A DNA stretch of 64,000 bases from an uncultured Lachnospiraceae bacterium. GTDB lineage: Bacteria; Bacillota; Clostridia; Lachnospirales; Lachnospiraceae. The position numbers and the translations under genes are program-made. Positions 34,732-42,794 of this stretch are shown in pieces. Under the pieces are notes generated by a model. It did not search any database. It had not been told where the DNA came from and worked only from the letters and a program-made list of their open reading frames with translations. How positions within the stretch are numbered: the first letter of the stretch is position 1; each line of letters starts with the position of its first letter. The DNA lies in the NCBI GenBank assembly GCA_910585465.1, contig CAJUEW010000002.1, positions 1-64,000 of the forward strand. The letters are read 5' to 3'.

Positions 34732-35379
34732 ATGGAAGAAAGACAGATATCGAAGGCAGTAATTAAGCGTCTGCCGAGATACTACAGGTATCTGGGAGAG
34801 ATATTGAACAATGGAGTAGAACGCATTTCTTCCGGAGAGCTCAGTAATAAGATGCAGGTAACTGCCTCACAGATTCGTCAGGATCTGAATAATTTTGGCG
34901 GATTCGGACAGCAGGGATATGGATATAATGTAAAATATCTCTATGATGAGATCGGTAAAATTCTTGGAGTAAATCAAAGCCATCCGATGATTATTATCGG
35001 CGGAGGCAATTTTGGACGGGCACTGGCGAATTATGATTTTGAAAAGAATGGGTTTGTAACAAAAGCGATATTTGATATTCGTCCGGAGATAGCGGGAAGT
35101 ACAGTCCGCGGAATTCCGGTTCTGATGATGGAGCAGCTGGAGGAGTATGTTACAAGAGAGCATATTGAGATAGCAGTTCTGACTCTGCCCAAAAGCAGAG
35201 TGGCCGAGGTGGCCGCCCGTCTGACTCAGTGCGGAATCAAGGCACTTTGGAATTTTGCGCATCTGGATTTGGATGTGCCGGATAATGTGGTTGTGGAAAA
35301 TGTACATCTGGTAGACAGCCTGATGCAGCTATCCTACCGGATCAGCAATTATGAGAGCGAAGAAAATGAGAAAGTGTAA
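34732..35379 (+). CDS. rex: Redox-sensing transcriptional repressor Rex, 215 aa
   Basis: Winged-helix DNA-binding domain (ISKAVIKRLPRYYRYL, SSGELSNKMQVTASQIRQDL) and a Rossmann domain with NADH loop GGGNFGRAL near residue 88. Rex leaves DNA when the NADH/NAD+ ratio rises and controls fermentation genes. The C-terminal swapped helix is present (VHLVDSLMQLSYRI). Monocistronic: own promoter and terminator. Confidence 0.97.
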   Translation: MEERQISKAVIKRLPRYYRYLGEILNNGVERISSGELSNKMQVTASQIRQDLNNFGGFGQQGYGYNVKYLYDEIGKILGVNQSHPMIIIGGGNFGRALANYDFEKNGFVTKAIFDIRPEIAGSTVRGIPVLMMEQLEEYVTREHIEIAVLTLPKSRVAEVAARLTQCGIKALWNFAHLDLDVPDNVVVENVHLVDSLMQLSYRISNYESEENEKV

Positions 35380-35384
35380 AGTGG

Positions 35385-35412
35385 AAAGGCCTGCAATCTG
35401 CCAGGCCTTTTT
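35385..35412 (+). terminator. Terminator after rex
   Basis: AAAGGCCTG/CAGGCCTTT, 9-bp stem with an 8-base loop, and a T-run. Confidence 0.85.
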
Positions 35413-35456
35413 GCATGTAATGAGGTAAAATATGAAAAAGGAGTCTTTGGCAACAA

Positions 35457-36374
35457 ATGCAGAGAGAAGAATATATTAAATTAGATGGGCGTATTCTGAA
35501 ATTTCTTCCCGTGCGCCGGAAGAGATCTCACAAAGGAACCTACGGAAAGATTTTATGCGTAGCCGGAAGCCGGAATATGGCAGGGGCAGCTTATCTGTGC
35601 GCTTATGCGGCATACCGTTGCGGCGCGGGTCTTGTACGGGTTCTGACACCCGAGGAAAACAGAGTGATTCTGCAGAGTCTGCTGCCGGAAGCGGTGCTTA
35701 CTACCTTCGATACAGACGCGGCGGCTTCGGGAATTCAGAAGCTTCTTGAAGCGCTTGAATGGGCAGATGCAGTAGCAATAGGGCCGGGCATTGGAAAAGA
35801 ATCCTGGGCGGCAGAATTTGTGGAGGCAGCGTTTGCTGAATGCCGGAAGCCGTTGGTGGTGGACGCAGACGGAATTAATCATTTGGCCGGAATGAAGGAC
35901 AGACTTGGAAAATATCAGGGCCCGGTGATTGTCACCCCTCATGTGGGGGAATTTTCCAGACTTACAGGACAGTCTGTTTCAGATATCCTTAAGAATGTGC
36001 CGGAGCAGGCGGCGCGTTTTACAGAGAAAAACGGCTGTATTTGCGTGCTGAAGGATGCGCCTACGGCAGTGGCCGATGAGAAGGGCCGCTGCTGGGTGAA
36101 CACGACGGGCAACAATGGAATGTCCACCGGCGGAAGCGGGGACGTGCTGACCGGAATAATTGCAGGGCTGCTGGGGCAGAAGCTTCTCCCGCTTCAGGCC
36201 GCTCTTCTGGGAGTATGGCTTCACGGGAGAGCCGGAGATCTGGCTGCCGGGACAGAAGGAGTCTACGGACTGATGGCAAGGCATCTGATTGAATATCTGC
36301 CCGGGGCGATGAGCACAGAGAATCTAAAGCTATGCAGCGGTTTGGAAGCAAAAAGACAGGAGGAAAAAGGATGA
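35457..36374 (+). CDS. nnrD: NAD(P)H-hydrate dehydratase (ADP-dependent), 305 aa
   Basis: Repairs damaged, hydrated NAD(P)H by ATP- or ADP-dependent dehydration; ribokinase-like fold. Motifs: KGTYGKILCVAGS near residue 26, TPHVGEFSRLTG near residue 160, and NNGMSTGGSGDVLTGIIAG near residue 218 with the catalytic aspartate. The NnrE epimerase domain, often fused in front, is absent. The ATG at 35457 is 15 bp from an AAAAGGAG site, slightly far. It overlaps alr by ATGA. Confidence 0.92.
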   Translation: MQREEYIKLDGRILKFLPVRRKRSHKGTYGKILCVAGSRNMAGAAYLCAYAAYRCGAGLVRVLTPEENRVILQSLLPEAVLTTFDTDAAASGIQKLLEALEWADAVAIGPGIGKESWAAEFVEAAFAECRKPLVVDADGINHLAGMKDRLGKYQGPVIVTPHVGEFSRLTGQSVSDILKNVPEQAARFTEKNGCICVLKDAPTAVADEKGRCWVNTTGNNGMSTGGSGDVLTGIIAGLLGQKLLPLQAALLGVWLHGRAGDLAAGTEGVYGLMARHLIEYLPGAMSTENLKLCSGLEAKRQEEKG

Positions 36375-37558
36375 AGCACTATATGAGGGTATGTGCAGAA
36401 ATTAATCTGGATGCAGTGGCATATAATTTTAAAAGTATGAAGGAAAATCTGGTGCCGGGAACAAAAATTATAGCGGTTGTAAAAGCCGACGGCTATGGAC
36501 ATGGAGCAGTGCCGATTGCACGTATGGCAGAGGAATACGACGATATCTGGGGATTTGCGGCAGCCACGATAGAGGAGGCGGTTTTGCTCCGCAGAGAAGG
36601 GATTCAAAAACCGATTCTGATAATGGGATTTTTGTTTCCGGATGCATATGAAGAGGCGGTTCAATATGATATCCGGCCGACTGTTTTTAAGCTTTCCATG
36701 GCGCGGCAGCTTTCTGAGGAGGCAGTCAGGCAGGGAAAAACAGTTCATATGCATATTAAGGTAGATACCGGGATGTCCCGGATTGGTTTTAAGGATCATG
36801 AAGAAAGTGCGGAGCTTATAAAAATAATCAGTGAGCTTCCGGGCGTGGAAATTGAGGGGCTTTTTACCCATTTTGCCAGAGCAGATGAGAAGGATAAGAC
36901 GAGTGCCCGTGAGCAGCTTTCCCGCTATCTGGATTTCTACAGAATGCTGAAGGAGCGGGGGGTAGAGGTGAAGCTGTGTCACTGCTCTAACAGCGCCGGA
37001 ATATTTGATATTCAGGATGCAAATCTGGATGCAGTGCGTGCAGGCATTTCTATCTACGGCATGTATCCTTCGGAAAATGTGAATAAATTTGCCGTACCGA
37101 TTGTCCCGGTGCTTACATTAAAAAGCCATGTGGTCTATATTAAGGATGTGGAGCCGGGGACTGCAGTCAGTTATGGAGGTACATTTGTGGCGGAGAGGGC
37201 CATGCGCATTGCCACGGTTCCGGTAGGTTATGGGGACGGGTATCCAAGATCTCTGTCAAACAAAGGCTGGGTGCTGATCCGCGGGCAGAAAGCGCCGATT
37301 GTAGGCCGGATCTGCATGGATCAGTTTATGGTGGATGTGAGCGGTATTCTGCAGGCCAGGGAGGGGGATATGGTAACCCTAATCGGTTCGGACGGAGGAA
37401 TGGAAATTACGATGGAAGATGTGGGGGAGCTTTCCGGGCGTTTTAACTATGAGCTGGCCTGCGATTTTGGAAAAAGAATTCCGCGCCGGTTCTGGAAAAA
37501 CGGGAAGGTTGTGGCATCACAGGATTATTTTGACGTAACCGGAATAAAACAGGAATAG
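36371..37558 (+). CDS. alr: Alanine racemase, 395 aa
   Basis: PLP enzyme giving D-alanine for peptidoglycan. PLP lysine in VVKADGYGHGA near residue 40, catalytic tyrosine region GTAVSYGGTF near residue 265, and substrate-binding segment VGRICMDQFMVD near residue 313. ATG 36371 forms an ATGA overlap with nnrD and has AGGAGG upstream. In Bacillus the next genes are the EndoAI antitoxin and EndoA toxin; here only a toxin homologue follows. Confidence 0.97.
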   Translation: MKHYMRVCAEINLDAVAYNFKSMKENLVPGTKIIAVVKADGYGHGAVPIARMAEEYDDIWGFAAATIEEAVLLRREGIQKPILIMGFLFPDAYEEAVQYDIRPTVFKLSMARQLSEEAVRQGKTVHMHIKVDTGMSRIGFKDHEESAELIKIISELPGVEIEGLFTHFARADEKDKTSAREQLSRYLDFYRMLKERGVEVKLCHCSNSAGIFDIQDANLDAVRAGISIYGMYPSENVNKFAVPIVPVLTLKSHVVYIKDVEPGTAVSYGGTFVAERAMRIATVPVGYGDGYPRSLSNKGWVLIRGQKAPIVGRICMDQFMVDVSGILQAREGDMVTLIGSDGGMEITMEDVGELSGRFNYELACDFGKRIPRRFWKNGKVVASQDYFDVTGIKQE

Positions 37559-37622
37559 ATTGGAAATACTCTGACTGAAAAGGCCATAAGAAAAGAAAAC
37601 TGGCAGATCGGAGTGAAAGAAA

Positions 37623-37970
37623 TTGATTATCAGACGTGGAGATGTCTATTATGCAGATTTAAGGCCGGTGATTGGCTCGGAACAGGGAGGAATCCGTCCG
37701 GTGCTAATCATTCAGAATGATATTGGGAACAAACACAGCCCGACGGTCATCTGCGCAGCAATTACGTCAAAGATGAATAAAGCGAAGCTTCCCACCCATG
37801 TGGAGCTGGATGCCTCTACCTATCATATGGTAAAGGATTCGGTGATCCTTCTGGAGCAGCTTCGTACGATTGACAAAAAGAGACTGAAGGATAAGGTATG
37901 CCATTTGGACGCGTCGATTTTAGATAAGATAGATTCGGCGCTGAAAATCAGTCTGGAATTGGATACATAG
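37623..37970 (+). CDS. MazF/EndoA-type mRNA endonuclease, 115 aa, TTG start
   Basis: PemK/MazF toxin fold: opening IIRRGDVYYADLRPVIGSEQGG, shown here by its core RRGDVYYADL, and RPVLIIQNDIGN, the usual catalytic region; AAITSKMNKAKLPTHVEL and the LLEQLRTIDKKRL segment complete it. It should cut mRNA at a short sequence. Length equals Bacillus EndoA (116). Start is TTG at 37623 with GGAGTG upstream, as translation begins MIIRRGD. No antitoxin ORF fits in the 64 bp to alr or in the 106 bp after it, so this appears as a solitary toxin. Confidence 0.92.
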   Translation: MIIRRGDVYYADLRPVIGSEQGGIRPVLIIQNDIGNKHSPTVICAAITSKMNKAKLPTHVELDASTYHMVKDSVILLEQLRTIDKKRLKDKVCHLDASILDKIDSALKISLELDT

Positions 37971-38076
37971 GCTTGCCAAGCCAGGTTCTGCATGGTAGAA
38001 TATTCATTTAGAAACGGGCAGGACCGGGCAATGGGCTGTACTGTGAGGAACAAAAGAAAGAAAAGGAGAATTATTT

Positions 38077-38805
38077 ATGTCAGGACATTCCAAGTTCGCA
38101 AACATAAAACATAAAAAAGAGAAAAACGACGCAGCTAAAGGAAAGATTTTTACCATTATCGGACGGGAAATCGCGGTAGCTGTAAAGGAAGGCGGGCCGG
38201 ACCCGAATAATAACAGCCGTCTGAGGGATGTTATTGCAAAGGCAAAGGCCAACAACATGCCGAATGACACCATTGACCGGGGGATCAAGCGGGCCGCCGG
38301 GGACGCAAATGCAGTTAACTATGAGCATGTTACATACGAAGGGTATGGACCGGGCGGAATTGCGATTATTGTAGAGGCGCTGACAGATAATAAAAACCGC
38401 ACTGCTTCCAATGTGCGCAATGCGTTCACCAAAGGAAACGGAAGCCTTGGAACGAGCGGATGTGTATCCTATATGTTTGAACAGAAGGGACAGATTATTA
38501 TAGACCGGGAAGAGTGCGGCCGGGAAGCGGATGACCTGATGATGACGGCTCTTGACGCAGGAGCGGAGGATTTCTCCGAGGAAGAGGACAGCTTTGAGAT
38601 TCTGACAGCCCCCGATGACTTCTCTGCCGTGCGGGAAGCTCTGGAAAAGGAAGGAATTCCGATGGCACAGGCCGAGGTGACAATGCTTCCTCAGAACTAC
38701 GTAACCTTAACGGATGACAACGATATCAAGTTTTTAAACCGTACACTGGACCTGCTGGATGACGATGATGATGTTCAGGCAGTCTACCATAACTGGGACG
38801 AATAA
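38077..38805 (+). CDS. yebC: YebC/TACO1-family protein, 242 aa
   Basis: Conserved YebC family, described both as a transcriptional regulator (PmpR) and as a factor helping ribosomes through proline stretches. Starts with the invariant MSGHSKFANIKHKKEKNDAAKGK; only its core GHSKFANIKHKK is quoted. GPGGIAIIVEALTDNKNRT is the second hallmark. AAAGGAG upstream. The next gene begins 1 bp after its stop. Confidence 0.95.
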   Translation: MSGHSKFANIKHKKEKNDAAKGKIFTIIGREIAVAVKEGGPDPNNNSRLRDVIAKAKANNMPNDTIDRGIKRAAGDANAVNYEHVTYEGYGPGGIAIIVEALTDNKNRTASNVRNAFTKGNGSLGTSGCVSYMFEQKGQIIIDREECGREADDLMMTALDAGAEDFSEEEDSFEILTAPDDFSAVREALEKEGIPMAQAEVTMLPQNYVTLTDDNDIKFLNRTLDLLDDDDDVQAVYHNWDE

Positions 38806-38806
38806 A

Positions 38807-39757
38807 ATGTCAAAGATATTCAGAGAAGGCGCATGTCCAAAATGTCATGAGAAAATACAGGTGCCGGATGATCGTGAGAAGATTATCTGTATGTACTGCG
38901 GACAGGAAATCTGCACAGACGAGGCATTGAATGAGATATTAAAAGAAAAAAAAGAACCGGATCGTGCGGCCTACAGTGAAAATTACAACAGGGCCATGGC
39001 GGAGCTTACAGACGTGATTCAAAAGTGCTATAAACCGATGCAGAATTTCAAGCGTGATAGATATGCAGATGTTTTTGATGCATTTTACACATCGCACCGG
39101 AGCATGTTTGAGGCAATGGAATATATTTACCGGAACGATGAGCAGCCGGAGTCCTGGCTTGAGAAGCTTTCTGAGCATTTTGTGGAGGCAGCCAAGAAGG
39201 ATTTAAAGGATTATAAGCTGAAAAGCAGTCAGAATCAGCGGCTCCTTGACTTTAATCTGTTGATCAGCGTATATCTGATCCCCGGCGTGAGAAAATATCC
39301 GGCGGCTTTTTCAGAGCCCTTTGCAGACTGCCTGCTAAAGAAATGGAACCAGGAGTTTCATACAAGTGTGGGAAAAGCCAGCTTTGAGGATATTAATAAT
39401 GGATTTCACAGGAAGCTTTGCTATGTTACAACAGCTGTCTGTGAGAGTATTGGAAAGGAGCCGGGCTGCTATGAGCTGCAGGTTCTGAAAAATTACAGAG
39501 ACGGGTATCTGGAGACATTGCCGGACGGACACGCTCTGGTGGAGGAATACTATGATATTGCGCCTACGATTGTAAAGCGGATCGAGAAGCAGGGGGATCG
39601 GGATGAAATATACAGGGGGCTTTATCAGGATTACATTATGCCCTGTATTCAGGACATTGAAAATCAGAAATATGAGACCTGCCGGGAAAGATACCAGGAA
39701 ATGGTGAAAGGCCTGAAGGCAAAATATATTATATTAGATACGAAAGCGGAGGAATAA
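38807..39757 (+). CDS. Zinc-ribbon and CFI-box-like hypothetical protein, 316 aa
   Basis: N-terminal zinc ribbon of two CXXC pairs (CPKCHEKIQ and CMYCGQEIC), a helical middle of about 150 residues, and a C-terminal segment CYVTTAVCESIG...CYELQVLKNYRDGYL that resembles the CFI-box C-terminal motif I recall from other Firmicutes proteins; its function is unknown. Starting 1 bp after yebC and ending 3 bp before metY, it is translationally packed with both. No clear ribosome site of its own, so coupling with yebC is likely. Confidence 0.8.
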   Translation: MSKIFREGACPKCHEKIQVPDDREKIICMYCGQEICTDEALNEILKEKKEPDRAAYSENYNRAMAELTDVIQKCYKPMQNFKRDRYADVFDAFYTSHRSMFEAMEYIYRNDEQPESWLEKLSEHFVEAAKKDLKDYKLKSSQNQRLLDFNLLISVYLIPGVRKYPAAFSEPFADCLLKKWNQEFHTSVGKASFEDINNGFHRKLCYVTTAVCESIGKEPGCYELQVLKNYRDGYLETLPDGHALVEEYYDIAPTIVKRIEKQGDRDEIYRGLYQDYIMPCIQDIENQKYETCRERYQEMVKGLKAKYIILDTKAEE

Positions 39758-39760
39758 GGT

Positions 39761-41044
39761 ATGGGAAAACCATTCAGACCGGATACCATCTGCGTACAGG
39801 CGGGATGGAAGCCGAAAAAAGGAGAGCCCAGGGTTCTGCCAATTTATCAGACAACTACGTTTAAATATGATACAACAGATGAAATGGGCAAGCTGTTTGC
39901 GCTGGAAGAGGAAGGATACTTCTATACCCGTCTGCAAAACCCGACCAATGACGCGGTTGCGGAGAAAATCGCGGAGCTGGAAGGCGGCGTAGCGGCGATG
40001 CTTACTGCTTCCGGACAAGCGGCGAATTTCTATACAGTTGCCAACTTGTGTCAGTCGGGGGATCATATTGTATGCTCTGCCAAGGTTTACGGAGGAACCT
40101 TTAATCTGTATGCCGCTACAGTCAAAAGACTCGGCATTGACTGTACTTTTGTAGACCCGGATGCGTCTGCGGAGGAAATTGACAAGGCATTCCGGCCGAA
40201 TACAAAGGCAGTGATCGGAGAAACGATTGCGAATCCGGCCCTGACGGTTCTGGACATTGAAAAATTTGCAGCTCTGGCCCATAAGCATGGGGTGCCTTTG
40301 ATTGTGGACAATACATTTGCCACTCCGGTCAACTGCCGTCCCTTTGAGTTCGGCGCGGATCTTGTTACCCACTCCACTACGAAATATATGGACGGGCATG
40401 CCATGGCTGTAGGCGGGTGCATTGTGGACAGCGGAAATTTTGACTGGGAAGCATATGCGGAAAAATTTCCGGGGCTGACAACTCCGGATGAAACCTATCA
40501 CGGAGTTATTTATACAAAACAGTTTGGAAAAAAAGCGTTTATCACGAAAGCTACATCGCAGCTTATGCGGGATTTGGGCAGCATTCCTTCTCCGATGAAT
40601 TCCTTCCTTCTAAATGTGGGTCTGGAGACTCTGCCGCTTCGGGTGGAGAAGCACTGCAGCAATGCAAGGAAGGCGGCTGAATTTCTGAAGGGCCATGAGA
40701 AGGTGGAGTTTGTAAACTGCGCGATGTTAAAAGGGGATCCATATTATGAGACGGCGCAGAAATATATGCCGAACGGCACCTGCGGCGTAATTTCCTTTGG
40801 ACTGAAGGGGACCAGGGAGGATGCGGTCCGTTTTATGGACAGCTTAAGGCTGTGCGCAATCGTGACTCACGTGGCGGATGCGCGCACCTGCGTACTTCAT
40901 CCTGCAAGCCATACCCACCGCCAGATGAACGATGTACAGCTTAAGGAAGCGGGAGTGACCCCGGGAATGATCCGGCTGTCTGTAGGCATTGAGAATCCGG
41001 ATGATATTATCGAGGATCTGGAGCAGGCACTGGAACAGGTTTAA
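39761..41044 (+). CDS. metY: O-acetylhomoserine sulfhydrylase family enzyme, 427 aa
   Basis: PLP enzyme of the Cys/Met metabolism family that makes homocysteine from O-acetylhomoserine and sulfide. PLP lysine lies in HSTTKYMDGHAMAVGG near residue 208; YTRLQNPTNDAVAEKIAELE and TASGQAANFYTVANLC are typical for the O-acetylhomoserine branch. Length 427 fits MetY and exceeds cystathionine gamma-synthase (about 380). AATAAGG-type site precedes ATG 39761. A long terminator hairpin follows. Confidence 0.92.
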   Translation: MGKPFRPDTICVQAGWKPKKGEPRVLPIYQTTTFKYDTTDEMGKLFALEEEGYFYTRLQNPTNDAVAEKIAELEGGVAAMLTASGQAANFYTVANLCQSGDHIVCSAKVYGGTFNLYAATVKRLGIDCTFVDPDASAEEIDKAFRPNTKAVIGETIANPALTVLDIEKFAALAHKHGVPLIVDNTFATPVNCRPFEFGADLVTHSTTKYMDGHAMAVGGCIVDSGNFDWEAYAEKFPGLTTPDETYHGVIYTKQFGKKAFITKATSQLMRDLGSIPSPMNSFLLNVGLETLPLRVEKHCSNARKAAEFLKGHEKVEFVNCAMLKGDPYYETAQKYMPNGTCGVISFGLKGTREDAVRFMDSLRLCAIVTHVADARTCVLHPASHTHRQMNDVQLKEAGVTPGMIRLSVGIENPDDIIEDLEQALEQV

Positions 41045-41070
41045 TCGGATACCGGAGGATGTATAGAGAC

Positions 41071-41121
41071 CCGGCTTTTCTGTCATACTAACTGCAGTAT
41101 GGCAGAAAGGCTGGTTTTTTT
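41071..41121 (+). terminator. Long hairpin after metY, with the ribosome site of the next gene in its 3' arm
   Basis: A 19-base arm (41071-41089) pairs with 41096-41114 with a few G-T or mismatched positions, loop AACTGC, then seven Ts that run straight into the ATG of the protease gene at 41122. AGAAAGG in the 3' arm is that gene's only ribosome-site candidate. Confidence 0.75.
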
Positions 41122-41775
41122 ATGGCAGAAAATCAAGATGAACTGGAAAAGTATGGACAGCCGGAAGGGCTGCAGAACAAGGAAAAATCTCATATCCAAC
41201 TGCTGACGGTGATTGGCGAGGTAGAAGGGCATGAATGTCTGGCGGCAAACAGCAAGACAACAAAGTATGAGCATGTAATTCCCATGCTGGCAGCAGTGGA
41301 GGAGAATCCGGAGCTTCACGGACTGCTTGTGCTGATTAACACCGTGGGAGGAGATGTGGAGAGCGGGCTTGCTATTGCGGAGATGATTGCTTCTCTCAGC
41401 AAGCCGACGGTCTCTCTCGTATTGGGCGGGAGCCATTCTATCGGTGTTCCTCTGGCAGTATCCACCGATTACTCCTACATTGTGCCTACAGGAACTATGA
41501 TGATTCATCCGGTGCGTATGACCGGACTGATCATCGGTGTGGCGCAGACCTTTGATTATTTTCAGAAAATTCAGGATCGGATCAGCGGCTTTATTGTTGA
41601 GCACAGCCGGATTCAGAAAGGACGGCTTATGAAGCTGATGCTGGAGACCGGGGAACTGACCAAGGATGTGGGAAGTGTTCTGGTTGGAGAGCAGGCCGTT
41701 CAGGAGGGGGTCATTGACGCGGTAGGAGGAATCAGCGATGCATTTCGTAAGCTAAGAGAATTGATGGGTGAGTGA
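41122..41775 (+). CDS. tepA: TepA/ClpP-like serine protease, 217 aa
   Basis: ClpP-fold protease related to Bacillus TepA, a protein implicated in translocation-linked protein processing; cytoplasmic or membrane-peripheral. The nucleophile serine is in GGSHSIGVPLAVS near residue 113 and the histidine in MMIHPVRMTG near residue 132; INTVGGDVESGLAIAEMI is the strand-helix before the active site. There is no signal peptide. It is a stand-alone copy, not in a clpP-clpX pair. Start context is the hairpin described at 41071-41121. Confidence 0.9.
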   Translation: MAENQDELEKYGQPEGLQNKEKSHIQLLTVIGEVEGHECLAANSKTTKYEHVIPMLAAVEENPELHGLLVLINTVGGDVESGLAIAEMIASLSKPTVSLVLGGSHSIGVPLAVSTDYSYIVPTGTMMIHPVRMTGLIIGVAQTFDYFQKIQDRISGFIVEHSRIQKGRLMKLMLETGELTKDVGSVLVGEQAVQEGVIDAVGGISDAFRKLRELMGE

Positions 41776-41852
41776 GCATTGCTTTTTTTTGAAGATATGA
41801 TACAATGCATGTAGGCAGTAGCGAAGATAAAAACTGCGGTAAGGAGATACAA

Positions 41853-42776
41853 ATGATAGCTACTTTACTTGGACTGATGCTGAAGGTAGTGCTGCTTGTG
41901 GCGCTTGGATATTATGTAAAACGAAAAGGCATGATTTCCGATGAGATAGAGCGGGGGCTTTCTAATCTGTTAGTCAATATCATTTTTCCAATCAGTGTAA
42001 TTGCGTCTGCGGATAATGATTTTTCTGCGGATAAGCTTAAAAATATTCTGATCATGATGGCAATTGCACTGGTTTATTACATAGGTGCCATTTGTATATC
42101 CACAAAGGCCGGAAGGCTGCTGCGTCTTTCAAAGCCGGATCAAAATATTTTTATGACCATGTCCACCTTTGCCAATACCGCATATATCGGAATTCCGGTT
42201 GTTGTGGAGTTATATGGAAGTGAAGGGATGCTGTACGCGGTCATCTACAATATGTTTTATCAGTTTTTCTTTTTTACCTACGGAATTGCCATGCTGAACG
42301 GAGACGGGCATTTCCGGATTCGGGATGCATGGAATCCATGTATTCAGTCCGCGCTGCTGGCCTGCGGATTGTTTCTGCTTCAAATACGGCTTCCGTCTCC
42401 GGTACAGAGTACGATTAAGAGCGTGGGGGATATGGTGGTGCCGCTGTCCATGATGATCATCGGTTTTGGATTGACGGATATTCGTTTCCGGGAGGTTTTA
42501 AGCGATTACCGGGCATACTATGTATCTGTGCTCCGGCTTTTGGTATTTCCTCTGCTGGTATTTTCAGGCTGCCGTTTTTTTCATGTAAATAATGAACTGA
42601 CGATGATTGGAATGATAATGTCCGGAATACCGAGCGGCTCCATGAATGTTATTATGGCAAAGCAGTACGGATGTGATATGGATTATGCAACAAAAGGAGT
42701 CATTCAGAGTATGATATTTGGGATTGTGACGCTTCCGCTGATCGTGGCGGCCGGCAATCTGTTAGGATTAGGATAA
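41853..42776 (+). CDS. AEC-family auxin-efflux-type transporter, 307 aa
   Basis: Membrane protein of the AEC (Mem_trans) family, about ten hydrophobic segments. Recognisable parts are VALGYYVKRKGMISDEI at the N-terminus, NTAYIGIPVVVELYG near residue 110, and MSGIPSGSMNVIMAKQYG near residue 265. Bacterial members carry carboxylates such as malate or lactate; the substrate here is not known. Start at 41853 has AAGGAG upstream; it lies 19 bp before pepD. Confidence 0.88.
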   Translation: MIATLLGLMLKVVLLVALGYYVKRKGMISDEIERGLSNLLVNIIFPISVIASADNDFSADKLKNILIMMAIALVYYIGAICISTKAGRLLRLSKPDQNIFMTMSTFANTAYIGIPVVVELYGSEGMLYAVIYNMFYQFFFFTYGIAMLNGDGHFRIRDAWNPCIQSALLACGLFLLQIRLPSPVQSTIKSVGDMVVPLSMMIIGFGLTDIRFREVLSDYRAYYVSVLRLLVFPLLVFSGCRFFHVNNELTMIGMIMSGIPSGSMNVIMAKQYGCDMDYATKGVIQSMIFGIVTLPLIVAAGNLLGLG

Positions 42777-42794
42777 AGATAAGGAGATGGAAAA

